Numbered from the stretch's first letter, positions 52,741 to 61,921 are shown. The stretch: DNA of 64,000 nucleotides from Chryseobacterium formosum (GCF_026460885.1 NZ_JAOVZW010000017.1:1-64000); one strand, 5' to 3'. The notes: generated by a model not told the origin, from the letters alone. A program made the numbers and translations.

Positions 52741-53001
52741 GTGAAGAAAATCCAGAATTTTTTCCGACAAGAAACGGAGTTTACCATTTTTTTGGACGAC
52801 GTTTCTACAGTAACCATCAATCTTTTTGACGGTACCGGAAAAAAAATACTCTCGGTGATTGAAAAACTAAAACTCAGTGCCGGAAAACAGGAAATCAAAA
52901 TTTCTCAAAACCAGATAAGTTCGGGAATTTATACTGCAAAAATTTATATTGAAAATCTGAAGGGCAAAGATTCTAAAGAAATGGAAATAATTATCAATTA
53001 A
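52741..53001 (+). CDS. stand-alone T9SS sorting-like domain, no signal peptide
   Basis: This 86-residue protein starts with a GTG, 3 bp after the pirin-like gene. Its strand order is that of a C-terminal type A sorting domain: TVTINLFDGTGKKILSVIEK, LSAGKQEIKISQNQISSGIY, TAKIYIENLKG. Such domains normally sit at the end of secreted proteins, after a signal peptide. Here there is none, so it cannot be exported by the usual route. It may be a remnant of a longer gene, or a cytosolic domain with another use. A terminator follows. Confidence 0.55.
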   Translation: MKKIQNFFRQETEFTIFLDDVSTVTINLFDGTGKKILSVIEKLKLSAGKQEIKISQNQISSGIYTAKIYIENLKGKDSKEMEIIIN

Positions 53002-53034
53002 TATATTCTGCAATAGATTATTTTTTTTCAACGG

Positions 53035-53062
53035 AGGGACAGTGAAAAGCTGTCCTATTTTT
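53035..53062 (+). terminator. terminator
   Basis: GGACAG (53037-53042) and CTGTCC (53050-53055) with a TATTTTT tail. Confidence 0.65.
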
Positions 53063-53086
53063 AAAATCTCAAATTGAAAATCTATC

Positions 53087-53596
53087 ATGAAAGCAAAAAT
53101 AAAACTCGCATTTCGCATCGTTATCGACCAAAATTCTGAAATGATTTGGGATAAATATATTTTTGAAGATACTTATTTTGAATATAAAATTCAGCATCAG
53201 GTTTTTGATGATAAAGAATATCCCGTGAAAAATTATTGGGAACTTTTAGCGAAAAATCCTCATGCAGAAAGAATACCGTTTTTACTGAGTTCTGCGGTGG
53301 TAAATTATGTTTCACAATTAAATGGAGAAATCAAAAGTCTGCCTGATGTTTTAGGAAATACTTTTTTTCCGATTGAAAATTTTAAGCTTGATTTAATCAG
53401 TTCAAATCTTGAAGATTCTTCAAAACACAAAATCGGACTTACATTTTATACTCCGGAATTAGTTTTAATTGATATCATCGACAACAAATATCTTCTGAGT
53501 AAAAATATAGACAAAGAAAATGGTTTCGAAACGTTTATGTTTGCTTTTCACCCTCAAGTTGCGATTTCTTATTACGAACCAGTTAATAATTCATAA
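53087..53596 (+). CDS. hypothetical cytosolic protein
   Basis: This 169-residue protein has no signal or membrane helix. It starts KAKIKLAFRIVIDQNSEMI and has YPVKNYWELLAKNPHAERIP and GLTFYTPELVLIDIIDNKYL. No family is recognised. It is alone between two terminators, so it probably has its own transcript. The convergent LLM oxidoreductase gene shares the hairpin at 53611. Confidence 0.5.
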   Translation: MKAKIKLAFRIVIDQNSEMIWDKYIFEDTYFEYKIQHQVFDDKEYPVKNYWELLAKNPHAERIPFLLSSAVVNYVSQLNGEIKSLPDVLGNTFFPIENFKLDLISSNLEDSSKHKIGLTFYTPELVLIDIIDNKYLLSKNIDKENGFETFMFAFHPQVAISYYEPVNNS

Positions 53597-53610
53597 ATAG
53601 TTTTTGTAAA

Positions 53611-53646
53611 AAATTCCGCTGAAAATATTTTCGGCGGAATTTGATT
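53611..53646. terminator. bidirectional terminator
   Basis: Arms AAATTCCGC (53611-53619) and GCGGAATTT (53634-53642) plus inner pairing; between convergent genes. Confidence 0.8.
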
Positions 53647-53647
53647 T

Positions 53648-54667
53648 TTATCTTACTTGTGGAGCGACTTTTTCTCCAAATAATTCTATTGATTTCATCA
53701 TCACATCATTTGCAGGATCTCCAACATCCATGTGACCGATAAATCTTGTGATTCCGAAAATTTCTTTCATATAATCAATTTTATCAGCAACTTCATTGGC
53801 ATTTCCAATAAATAAAGCACCTTCTTTTGCTCTTCCTCCTTCATATTGCATCTTCGTATAAGGCGCCCAACCTCTGGATTTCCCGATTCTGTCCATTTGA
53901 GATTTGTAGTTGTGGAAATATTCATCTACAACATTTTGATCGTCACTTACAAAAGTATGCGAGTGAATCGCAATCTGCATTTCAGATTCAGAATGACCTG
54001 CGTTAAGATATTCCTGTTTATAAAATTCAATTAAGTTTTTGAACTGAATTGGCATTCCTCCAATAATTGCAACCACCAAAGGCATTCCTAATTTCGCAGC
54101 ACTTAAAACCGATTGCGGAGTTCCGCCAACTGCTCTCCAAATCGAAAGTTTTCCGTTATTTTTTGCTCTTGGATAAACCGTTTGATTTTGCATTGGAGCA
54201 CGCAATTCCCCAGTCCACGAAACGTTTTCTTCTGAATTTATTTTTAATAATAATTCTAATTTTTCGTCGAAAAGCTGTTCGTAATCATTCAGCGAATAAC
54301 CGTATAAAGGAAATGATTCTATAAAACTTCCACGACCGACAAAAATTTCAGCACGACCATCAGAAATCAAATCTAATGTTGAAAAATCTTCATACACTTT
54401 CACCGGTTCAGACGAACTTAAAACTGTTACTCCACTTGCCAGTTTAATGTTTTTGGTAACACTTGCCGCCGCTGCCAAAACCATTTCCGGTGAAGAAACT
54501 GCATAATCGGGACGATGATGCTCTCCCATCGCAAAAACGTCAATTCCAACTTCATCCATCAGTTTTACCTGCTCGATAATTTCACGAATTTTAATTCCTG
54601 CGTCTTTATATTTTCCAGTATTTTGGTCAAAACCTAAGTCGCCAAACATTCCTATTCCTAATTCCAT
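53648..54667 (-). CDS. LLM-class flavin-dependent oxidoreductase
   Basis: The ATG at 54667 (MELGIGMFGDLG) gives 339 residues; the 8-codon extension up to 54691 begins with TTG and overlaps the -7 box. It has the luciferase-like TIM barrel: DVFAMGEHHRPDYAVSSPEM, DLISDGRAEIFVGRGSF, WRAVGGTPQSVLSAAKLGMP. FMN-dependent; the oxidised substrate is not known. It is 99 bp downstream of a TetR gene on the same strand, which may control it. Confidence 0.9.
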   Translation of the reverse strand: MELGIGMFGDLGFDQNTGKYKDAGIKIREIIEQVKLMDEVGIDVFAMGEHHRPDYAVSSPEMVLAAAASVTKNIKLASGVTVLSSSEPVKVYEDFSTLDLISDGRAEIFVGRGSFIESFPLYGYSLNDYEQLFDEKLELLLKINSEENVSWTGELRAPMQNQTVYPRAKNNGKLSIWRAVGGTPQSVLSAAKLGMPLVVAIIGGMPIQFKNLIEFYKQEYLNAGHSESEMQIAIHSHTFVSDDQNVVDEYFHNYKSQMDRIGKSRGWAPYTKMQYEGGRAKEGALFIGNANEVADKIDYMKEIFGITRFIGHMDVGDPANDVMMKSIELFGEKVAPQVR

Positions 54668-54688
54668 ATTGTTGATTTTTAGATAGGA

Positions 54689-54696
54689 CAAAATTA
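54689..54696 (-). promoter_or_regulatory. -7 box TAATTTTG for the LLM gene
   Basis: Exact TAnnTTTG match on the minus strand, 21 bp before the preferred ATG. Its position supports the shorter start. Confidence 0.5.
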
Positions 54697-54766
54697 GTGC
54701 AATGAAAATTCAAAAGCATTGATGAATGATAAGAACGAAAATTCTTAACAAGTACTGATTCTAAAT

Positions 54767-55342
54767 TTATTTTTGATTTCCTAAAAGACCGAAAAGTATT
54801 TTATCTCTGATTTCATCGGTAATTTCAGAAGTAGATTCTATATTTCTTTTAAACCAGAAATAAGAATTATTCAAAGTATGAAGGATAAATTTTGTAGTAA
54901 AAGAAGGAGACTTCAGTTCCCAGTTTTGAGCTTTGTAAATTTCAGAAATCAACTGCTCAACTTCCTGTTGATAATTTTTTCTTAATTCTACAAACTCAGA
55001 TAATCTTACTTCCAGATGTTTCCATTCATTAGAATAAATATGCGTTACATCGCGGTTTTTCAGAACAACCGATAAATGTTTTTCAATAAATAAATTAAGC
55101 TTTTCTTGTGCAGGAACTTTGGTGTTTTTTACTGTTTGAAGCTCTTCAAAAAACTCATTGGCAACTCCGAAACAAATCCATTCTAAAATTTCTTCTTTAG
55201 AACGGATGTGAGCATACAAAGATGCTGCTTTTATATTTAGTTTTGTAGCCAAATCTCTCACCGAACTGCCCATATAACCTTTCTCTTTGAAAAGTTCTAC
55301 AGCAACTTCGAGTATTTTGATTTGTTTTTCTTTTAGCTCCAT
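54767..55342 (-). CDS. TetR/AcrR-family regulator
   Basis: This 191-residue regulator has the N-terminal helix-turn-helix: QIKILEVAVELFKEKGYMGS, then SVRDLATKLNIKAASLYAHI. The C-terminal helices bind an unknown ligand. It is transcribed toward the LLM oxidoreductase gene, which is a plausible target. A TACTTTTG box is 11 bp upstream of its ATG. Confidence 0.9.
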   Translation of the reverse strand: MELKEKQIKILEVAVELFKEKGYMGSSVRDLATKLNIKAASLYAHIRSKEEILEWICFGVANEFFEELQTVKNTKVPAQEKLNLFIEKHLSVVLKNRDVTHIYSNEWKHLEVRLSEFVELRKNYQQEVEQLISEIYKAQNWELKSPSFTTKFILHTLNNSYFWFKRNIESTSEITDEIRDKILFGLLGNQK

Positions 55343-55737
55343 TTGGTAAAAGGCAAAAGTAATTATTTTGATTTTAATAATCTGATTTTCATGAGATGAT
55401 TTAAAACAATGTTTAAGATCAACGATTTTGGTTTATTTAAACTGACGGTTATTCCATAAATTTTATTTGAATTCGATGAATTCGGAAATTTTGTCTTTAT
55501 AAAAATTCACCAAAAATGAATATTTCGGAAATTTTGTCCGTTATTTTTAAAAATTCAATAATTGAATAGTTTTTGAAATAATAAATCCGAATTAAATGAT
55601 TGAATAAGATTGAGGGCATCAGAAATTAGAAAATCAGATTTAAAAATTAACATTTATTAGACTCTTATGGTCTGAAATCTGATGTCTAAAATCTTAAATT
55701 TAGAACAAAAAAATAAGAAATCAAAAATACATATAAT
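55343..55737. other. 395-bp region upstream of clpB with direct repeats
   Basis: No gene is seen. TTCGGAAATTTTGTC occurs twice (55481-55495 and 55524-55538), 43 bp apart, which could be a regulator site for clpB. Further on, ATCAGATTTAAAAATTAACA and TGAAATCTGATGTCTAAAAT are of a type found between genes in flavobacteria. Confidence 0.45.
55354..55361 (-). promoter_or_regulatory. -7 box TACTTTTG for the TetR gene
   Basis: Exact TAnnTTTG match on the minus strand, 11 bp upstream of the TetR ATG. Confidence 0.45.
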
Positions 55738-58332
55738 ATGAATCTAAATCAATATACCGTAAAATCACAGGAAGCCATCCAAGCCGCGCAGCAAGTCGCA
55801 ATGGAATTTGGTAACCAGCAAATAGAACCTCAACATTTACTTGAAGGAATTTTTCAGGTAGATGAAAACATATCGCCTTTCTTACTCAAAAAATCTGAAG
55901 CAGATGCAACTTTGGTAAGAGAGCGCAACCGTGAAAATCTTGAAAGACTTCCGAAAGTTCAGGGTGGAAATATTTATCTTTCAAATTCAGCGAACAAAGT
56001 TTTGTTGGATGCGCCAAACATCGCCAAAAAAATGGGTGATGAATTCGTAACGATCGAACATTTATGGCTTTCTCTTTTGGAAACAAATTCTGAAGTTTCG
56101 AAAACGTTGAAAGATATGGGCGTAACCAAAAGTCTTTTGGAGGGTGGAATTAAAGAATTAAGAAAAGGTTCGAAAGCTACTTCTGCAAGTTCCGAAGAGA
56201 CTTATCAATCTTTAAATAAATATGCTAAAAACTTCAACGAATTAGCAGCAGAAGGAAAACTAGACCCGGTTATCGGACGTGATGAGGAAATAAGAAGAGT
56301 TTTACAAATTCTTTCAAGAAGAACCAAAAATAACCCAATTTTGATTGGTGAACCTGGTGTTGGTAAAACAGCAATCGCAGAAGGAATTGCGCACAGAATT
56401 ATCAGCGGAGATATTCCTGAAAATTTGCAGGATAAAACTTTGTATTCTTTGGATATGGGAGCTTTGATTGCCGGTGCAAAATACAAAGGCGAATTTGAAG
56501 AGCGTTTGAAATCTGTGGTGAATGAAGTCATTAAATCAGACGGACAGATTATTCTTTTCATCGACGAAATCCATACATTAGTTGGAGCCGGAGGTGGTGA
56601 AGGTGCGATGGATGCTGCCAATATTTTAAAACCAGCTTTAGCAAGAGGAGAATTGAGAGCGATCGGTGCAACGACTTTAAATGAATATCAAAAATATTTT
56701 GAAAAAGATAAAGCTTTAGAAAGACGTTTTCAGAAAGTAATGGTGGAAGAACCGGATACAGAATCTGCGATTTCGATTCTTCGTGGAATTAAAGATAAAT
56801 ACGAAGCGCACCACAAAGTAAGGATCAAAGATGAGGCAATTATTGCGGCGGTTGAAATGTCTCAACGATATATTTCAGACCGATTTTTACCAGACAAAGC
56901 GATTGATTTGATTGATGAAGCTTCTGCAAAATTGAGAATGGAAATCAATTCAAAACCTGAAGAATTGGATGTTTTAGACAGAAAATTAATGCAGATGGAA
57001 ATTGAATTGGCAGCGATTTCAAGAGAAGGAAGCCAAACGAAAATCGACCATTTAAAAGAAGATATCTCGAAAATTTCTGAGGAAAGAAATGAAATTAATG
57101 CAAAATGGCTGAAAGAAAAACAAAAATCTGAGGATTTAACATCCATCAAAAAAGATATTGAATCTTTGAAACTTGAGGCAGAAAGAGCTTCAAGAGCAGG
57201 TGATTACGCCAAAGTTGCTGAAATTCAGTACGGAAAAATCAAGGAAAAAGAAGATGCTTTGCAGAAACTCGAACTGGAGATGCAAAACCATCAGAATGAA
57301 TTAATTAAGGAAGAAGTAACGGCTGATAATATCTCGGAAGTGATTGGAAAATGGACAGGAATTCCTGTGACCAAATTGCTTCAATCTGAAAGAGAAAAGT
57401 TATTACATCTTGAAACCGAACTTCATCACAGAGTTGTCGGTCAGGAAGAAGCGATTGAAGCGGTTGCAGATGCCATCAGAAGAAACAGAGCGGGTTTAAG
57501 TGACGAGAAAAAACCAATCGGAAGTTTCTTATTCTTAGGAACAACCGGAGTTGGAAAAACTGAACTAGCAAAGGCTTTAGCAGAGTTTTTATTCGATGAC
57601 GAAAACAATATGACGAGAATCGATATGAGTGAGTATCAAGAGCGTCATTCGGTTTCAAGATTGGTTGGTGCGCCTCCAGGATATGTTGGTTACGATGAAG
57701 GAGGACAATTGACGGAAGCTGTGAGAAGAAGACCTTATTCAGTCGTGCTTTTAGACGAAATTGAAAAAGCACATCCTGATGTTTTCAACACGTTGTTGCA
57801 GGTTTTGGATGACGGTCGTTTGACGGATAACAAAGGTCGTGTAGTGAATTTCAAAAACTCGATTATCATTATGACTTCGAATCTCGGTTCACACATCATT
57901 CAGGAAAACTTTGAGAATATTACTGAAGAGAATCAAGACGAAATTGTGGACAAAACAAAAATTGAAGTTTTTGATTTGTTGAAACAGACTTTGCGTCCGG
58001 AATTTTTGAATAGAATTGATGAAACGGTATTGTTCCAGCCTTTAAGAAAAAAAGAAATCGGGAAAATCGTTCAGTATCAGTTGAGAGGTTTCAATGATTT
58101 GTTGCTGAAAAGAAACATCATTATGACTGCAACACAAGATGCTTTAAATTATTTAACTAATAAAGGTTATGACCCAGTTTTCGGAGCAAGACCTTTGAAG
58201 AGAGTGATACAGCAGGAAGTCTTAAATAAATTATCAAAAGAAATCCTTGCGGGAACCGTGAATGACGGCGACAGAGTTACCTTGGATTATTTTGAGGAGA
58301 CGGGTTTGGTTTTCAGACCTTCAGAAAAATAA
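55738..58332 (+). CDS. clpB: ATP-dependent disaggregase ClpB
   Basis: This 864-residue hexameric chaperone dissolves protein aggregates with DnaK. In order: Clp N-domain (1-145), first AAA+ with GEPGVGKT and FIDEIHTLVGAGG, coiled middle domain (about 405-525), then a second AAA+ with GTTGVGKT, VLLDEIEKAHPDV and a sensor Arg region FNTLLQVLDDGRL. There is no ClpP-binding loop of the ClpA type. Normal length. The upstream region has a 15-bp direct repeat that may be regulatory. Confidence 0.96.
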   Translation: MNLNQYTVKSQEAIQAAQQVAMEFGNQQIEPQHLLEGIFQVDENISPFLLKKSEADATLVRERNRENLERLPKVQGGNIYLSNSANKVLLDAPNIAKKMGDEFVTIEHLWLSLLETNSEVSKTLKDMGVTKSLLEGGIKELRKGSKATSASSEETYQSLNKYAKNFNELAAEGKLDPVIGRDEEIRRVLQILSRRTKNNPILIGEPGVGKTAIAEGIAHRIISGDIPENLQDKTLYSLDMGALIAGAKYKGEFEERLKSVVNEVIKSDGQIILFIDEIHTLVGAGGGEGAMDAANILKPALARGELRAIGATTLNEYQKYFEKDKALERRFQKVMVEEPDTESAISILRGIKDKYEAHHKVRIKDEAIIAAVEMSQRYISDRFLPDKAIDLIDEASAKLRMEINSKPEELDVLDRKLMQMEIELAAISREGSQTKIDHLKEDISKISEERNEINAKWLKEKQKSEDLTSIKKDIESLKLEAERASRAGDYAKVAEIQYGKIKEKEDALQKLELEMQNHQNELIKEEVTADNISEVIGKWTGIPVTKLLQSEREKLLHLETELHHRVVGQEEAIEAVADAIRRNRAGLSDEKKPIGSFLFLGTTGVGKTELAKALAEFLFDDENNMTRIDMSEYQERHSVSRLVGAPPGYVGYDEGGQLTEAVRRRPYSVVLLDEIEKAHPDVFNTLLQVLDDGRLTDNKGRVVNFKNSIIIMTSNLGSHIIQENFENITEENQDEIVDKTKIEVFDLLKQTLRPEFLNRIDETVLFQPLRKKEIGKIVQYQLRGFNDLLLKRNIIMTATQDALNYLTNKGYDPVFGARPLKRVIQQEVLNKLSKEILAGTVNDGDRVTLDYFEETGLVFRPSEK

Positions 58333-58365
58333 GTAGTTATTTTCATACATATTATTTTTATGATG

Positions 58366-58400
58366 AGGTGCTGTAGAGAAGTCTGCAGCACCTTTTATTT
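58366..58400 (+). terminator. clpB terminator
   Basis: AGGTGCTG (58366-58373) and CAGCACCT (58386-58393), then TTTATTTTT. Confidence 0.8.
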
Positions 58401-58504
58401 TTACACAATCCGTAAATTCACGATTTTTTTCATGGTAAAAACACGATGCCGTGATTTAGTATTTTTTTCTGACCTTTGTTAAACTAACTGAAAAACCTAT
58501 TAAC

Positions 58505-58981
58505 ATGAAAAGTGAATCTACAGAAAACAAAGGGAAACCTCATTCTTCCGTACCAAGTACACTTCCTACAGCACTTGTGCAAAGTTTAGTTGATAATTAC
58601 CGAGACAATCAACTTACTTATATTAATGAAAATTTAGGCGTTGACGATGCTCATTCTATTTGGTTTGATCTTCCCACTCTGAAAAGTTTCATTCAGGATA
58701 TTGAGGAACAAGTACATTTGATTGATCCAAATATTCCCGATGCAGATCTTGGAGTTCGATTTTATTACGCTGCTTATCCCGAAGAACCTCAAGAACCAGT
58801 ACCTACAGATTATGGACTAAGACATACTTTGGTTTTAATTCCTACAAAAAAAGAAGAAAATGTAGTTTGTGATTTTAACCCTTTCCCAGAGGATAAATCT
58901 GATGTAAGACCGGTAATGGCGTTGGCTCAAAATCATGGATGTTTGGTTCCACCGAATACAACGCAAATAGAATCTTACTAA
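58505..58981 (+). CDS. hypothetical protein of a two-component module
   Basis: This 158-residue cytosolic protein has the patterns LPTALVQSLVDNYRDNQL, FDLPTLKSFIQDIEEQVH and DADLGVRFYYAAYPEEP, then a Cys-containing end (CDFNPFP, HGCLVPP). I do not know a named family. It is followed at 19 bp by a membrane protein, then a histidine kinase and a response regulator, an arrangement I believe recurs in Chryseobacterium. It may be a cytosolic signal carrier for the kinase. Confidence 0.55.
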   Translation: MKSESTENKGKPHSSVPSTLPTALVQSLVDNYRDNQLTYINENLGVDDAHSIWFDLPTLKSFIQDIEEQVHLIDPNIPDADLGVRFYYAAYPEEPQEPVPTDYGLRHTLVLIPTKKEENVVCDFNPFPEDKSDVRPVMALAQNHGCLVPPNTTQIESY

Positions 58982-58999
58982 CAGAGTACTTAAAGATAA

Positions 59000-59641
59000 A
59001 TGATATTCCAAGAATTCCTAATCAATAGTATGGTTTTTGCTGAAGGTATTGCAGCGTTGACTTCTATTTTTTTATATAAGAAAACAAAAAATACACCCTA
59101 TCAGTTTTTTTCGTACTATCTTATTTTTATTTTCATTAGTGAAATGTTAAGCCGTTTCGGATACTTACCATTTCCAAAAATTTCATACTATAATAATTTT
59201 GTTATTCCGGTAGAATTTATAATGCTTTATTGGCTTTATGCATGGAAATCATTGAATAACAGGAATCTCTTTTTCATTTTCGCAGCACTTTATTTACTGT
59301 CATTTATACCAAACGAATTGTATTTTACAAAAAACAAGGTAATCTACTCTTTCAACTACACATTTGGAAGCTTTCTTCTGATGTTTTTGGTGATTATGGA
59401 ATATTATAAACAAATTAATTCAGATAATATTCTCAATTTTTCCAAAAACAGAATGTTTTACATCAATCTTGGAGTAACTTTGTTTTATATAGGTACACTT
59501 CCTTTTTGGGCATTTTATTTTCCTCTCTTAGAGCATATGGAAATCTATGAAATTTACCGAGACTATTTTTGGATATCAGGAATTATCATGTATCTCTTAT
59601 TTGCAAGTTCATTTATATGGGGGAAACGGAATTATTCTTAA
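59000..59641 (+). CDS. seven-helix membrane protein of the two-component module
   Basis: This 213-residue protein has about seven hydrophobic helices with loops rich in Tyr and Phe (FSYYLIFIFISEMLSRFG, ISYYNNFVIPVEFIMLYW, LYLLSFIPNELYF). No soluble domain and no known transporter motif is seen. It overlaps the kinase gene by 25 bp, so it is translated with it and may be the sensing part of the system, with the kinase as its output. Confidence 0.6.
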   Translation: MIFQEFLINSMVFAEGIAALTSIFLYKKTKNTPYQFFSYYLIFIFISEMLSRFGYLPFPKISYYNNFVIPVEFIMLYWLYAWKSLNNRNLFFIFAALYLLSFIPNELYFTKNKVIYSFNYTFGSFLLMFLVIMEYYKQINSDNILNFSKNRMFYINLGVTLFYIGTLPFWAFYFPLLEHMEIYEIYRDYFWISGIIMYLLFASSFIWGKRNYS

Positions 59642-60402
59642 CGATTATTACTTTCAACTTATTTTTTGTGATGTTTATCGTCGCAGTGATGATTTATATT
59701 CGAAAATATAAGCAAAGAAAAATGGAATATCTAAGTGAAATTCAGCTTAAAAATGAAATTCATCAAAGAGAATTATTGACAACACAACTTGAAATTCAGC
59801 AGGCAACAATGCAGCAAATCGGTCGTGAATTGCATGATAATATCGGTCAAAAACTAACCTTAGCAAGTCTTTATACTCAGCAATTGCTGTACGAGAATAA
59901 AATTGAAGGAGAAATTGAAAAAATTGATCAGGTTTCACAAATTATCAATCAGTCATTGCAGGATTTGAGGAGTCTTTCTAAAACTTTGACAGACGATAAT
60001 ATCAACCAAAAAGAAATTGTAACTTTAATTCAGGAAGAAGTTGACAATGCCAATATTTTGAAAAAATGCAAGATTAGTTTTGAGCATAATTTCGAATATC
60101 TCGATTTAGATTTTGTTCACAAAAACGTTTTACTGAGAATTACACAGGAGTTTATTCAGAATAGTTTTAAACATTCTCAATGCGAAAATATTTTAATTAC
60201 ATTAAATACCAACGAAGATAATCTTTGGGAATTTAAAATTACTGATGACGGAATTGGTTTTGATATTGAGAACATCCTTTCCAACGGAATCGGGCTTACC
60301 AACATGAAAAACAGAGCTGAAATCATCGGAGCAACTTTTAATCTTGAAAGCAATGAAAGCCATGGAACTTCTATTGAAATTAAATTAAAAAAACAGTCAT
60401 GA
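59617..60402 (+). CDS. NarL-type sensor histidine kinase
   Basis: The ATG at 59617 (MGETELFLTIITF) gives 261 residues and begins a membrane helix; the longer frame from 59569 lies inside the previous gene. The one helix (about 6-25) is followed by a coiled segment. HisKA_3 is QIGRELHDNIGQKLTLASLY with the active His. The ATP-binding part has FIQNSFKHSQ and DDGIGFD with GIGLTNMKNRA. It overlaps both the previous membrane gene (25 bp) and the regulator (4 bp). Confidence 0.9.
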   Translation: MGETELFLTIITFNLFFVMFIVAVMIYIRKYKQRKMEYLSEIQLKNEIHQRELLTTQLEIQQATMQQIGRELHDNIGQKLTLASLYTQQLLYENKIEGEIEKIDQVSQIINQSLQDLRSLSKTLTDDNINQKEIVTLIQEEVDNANILKKCKISFEHNFEYLDLDFVHKNVLLRITQEFIQNSFKHSQCENILITLNTNEDNLWEFKITDDGIGFDIENILSNGIGLTNMKNRAEIIGATFNLESNESHGTSIEIKLKKQS

Positions 60403-61043
60403 AAAAGACTATTGTAATTGTTGACGACCATTTATTGATTGCAAAAGCACTGGAAGGAATTATCGGAAATTTTGGTGATTTCGAAGTAATTTACGTGGCT
60501 GAAAATGGCAAAGACCTCATCGAAAAACTCGAAAACGGAGAAAAAATTCCAGACATCATCCTTCTCGACATCAGTATGCCATTAATGGACGGTTTTGAAA
60601 CTGCTTTTTGGTTAAAAGTAAATCATCCCCACATCAAAGTGATGGCTCTGAGTATGCAAGGAGACGACAATAGTGTGATTAAAATGATTAAAAACGGGGC
60701 AAAAGGTTATTTGCTTAAAAATACCCATCCAAAAGATTTAGAAACCGCTCTTTCCAAACTAAACAGCGACGGATTTTTCTATCCAGATTGGGCATCGAAA
60801 ATTATTTTCTCAAACATTAACGGAGACAAAGGATATGAAAAGACGGTAAGAATTTCAGATAGGGAAAAAGAATTTTTGACTTATACTGTTACCGAACTCA
60901 GCTACAAAGAAATTGCAGAAAAAATGTGTTGCAGCCCAAGAACAGTTGAAAGTTATAGAGATCAGCTCTGCGAAAAATTAGATTTAAAAACTAGAGTCGG
61001 CTTAGCTGTTTTTGCTTTGAAAAATGGTTTTGCAGAATCGTAG
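60399..61043 (+). CDS. NarL/LuxR-type response regulator
   Basis: This 214-residue regulator has a receiver domain with IVIVDDHLLIAKAL and phospho-accepting Asp in DIILLDISMPLMDGFE, and a LuxR helix-turn-helix at the end: TVTELSYKEIAEKMCCSPRT, VESYRDQLCEKLDLKTR. It overlaps its kinase by 4 bp. Likely controls its own module or unlinked genes. Confidence 0.94.
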   Translation: MKKTIVIVDDHLLIAKALEGIIGNFGDFEVIYVAENGKDLIEKLENGEKIPDIILLDISMPLMDGFETAFWLKVNHPHIKVMALSMQGDDNSVIKMIKNGAKGYLLKNTHPKDLETALSKLNSDGFFYPDWASKIIFSNINGDKGYEKTVRISDREKEFLTYTVTELSYKEIAEKMCCSPRTVESYRDQLCEKLDLKTRVGLAVFALKNGFAES

Positions 61044-61082
61044 GAATTTATTTTTCATCTGCTAAACATAAATCTACAAAAC

Positions 61083-61120
61083 AAAAAACCAAAACAGAAT
61101 ATTTCTGCTTTGGTTTTTTT
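61083..61120. terminator. bidirectional terminator
   Basis: AAAAAACCAAA with CAG on the left and CTG with TTTGGTTTTTT on the right form a hairpin followed by Ts, after the response regulator. Confidence 0.75.
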
Positions 61121-61168
61121 TGAACTAAAATCTTTTTTAGATTTTAAAATTTGTGAAAAATATTTGGT

Positions 61169-61873
61169 CTATTTAATACTTACCAATTCTACATCAAAGA
61201 TGATCGTAGAACCTGCCGGAATTGCAGCACCTGCTCCTTGATCTCCATAAGCAAGGTCTGAAGGAATATAAAATCTGTATTTAGAGCCTTTGCTCATTAG
61301 TTGAATACCTTCTGTCCAACCTTTGATTACACCGCCAAGATTAATATCCATTGGATTCCCGCCATTTTTATCAGTAGAGTCGAAAACCGTTCCGTCCAAA
61401 AGTTTCCCGGTATATTTTACCTGTACAACGTCTGTTGCTTTTGGTTTTGTTTTACCATCACCATCCTGCAAAACCTCATACTGCAAACCTGAAGCTGTGG
61501 TTTTTACTTTCGGATTAGTTTTATTTTTAGTAAGAAAATCCTGACCTTTTTTCTTATTTTCACCTGCTTGTGCTAATGCTGCAGATTGCTTTTTTTCATT
61601 TTGCTTCTGCATAAAATCCTGCATAAAAGTATTCATTTCTTCAGCAGGCATAAGTTTCTTAGTTCCATTCATCTCTTCTTTTATAGCCTGAGCCAAAAGA
61701 TCTGCATCTACTTTGAAACCTTCCTGTTTCATGTTTTGGGCAATATTTAGACCTATATAATATGAAGCTTTTTGGTCATCTGTATATTTACTGTCACTTT
61801 TTCCTTCATTTTTCTGAGCGCATGAAACGCTGAATATTGCCATGCAAAATAATGCAATAGTCTGTTTTTTCAT
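61169..61873 (-). CDS. FKBP-type peptidyl-prolyl isomerase, lipoprotein (FkpA-like)
   Basis: This 234-residue protein has a lipobox at Cys18 (FSVSC), so it is anchored in the envelope. Residues about 35-110 are the helical dimerisation part (ASYYIGLNIAQNMKQEGFKV, then TFMQDFMQKQNEKK). The FKBP domain is at the end: VKYTGKLLDGTVFDST, GGVIKGWTEGIQLMSKGSKY, DLAYGDQGAGAAIPAGSTII. It helps outer-membrane and periplasmic proteins fold. A TAGATTTG box lies upstream. Confidence 0.92.
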   Translation of the reverse strand: MKKQTIALFCMAIFSVSCAQKNEGKSDSKYTDDQKASYYIGLNIAQNMKQEGFKVDADLLAQAIKEEMNGTKKLMPAEEMNTFMQDFMQKQNEKKQSAALAQAGENKKKGQDFLTKNKTNPKVKTTASGLQYEVLQDGDGKTKPKATDVVQVKYTGKLLDGTVFDSTDKNGGNPMDINLGGVIKGWTEGIQLMSKGSKYRFYIPSDLAYGDQGAGAAIPAGSTIIFDVELVSIK

Positions 61874-61913
61874 TTGATAATATTATTATTTATAACTGAT
61901 TAATTAACCGCTG

Positions 61914-61921
61914 CAAATCTA
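61914..61921 (-). promoter_or_regulatory. -7 box TAGATTTG for the FKBP lipoprotein gene
   Basis: Exact TAnnTTTG match on the minus strand, 40 bp before the ATG. No clear -33 element. Confidence 0.45.

Noticed and set aside
55343..55737. Heat-shock CIRCE operator before clpB
   Set aside because: No TTAGCACTC-N9-GAGTGCTAA type inverted repeat is present.
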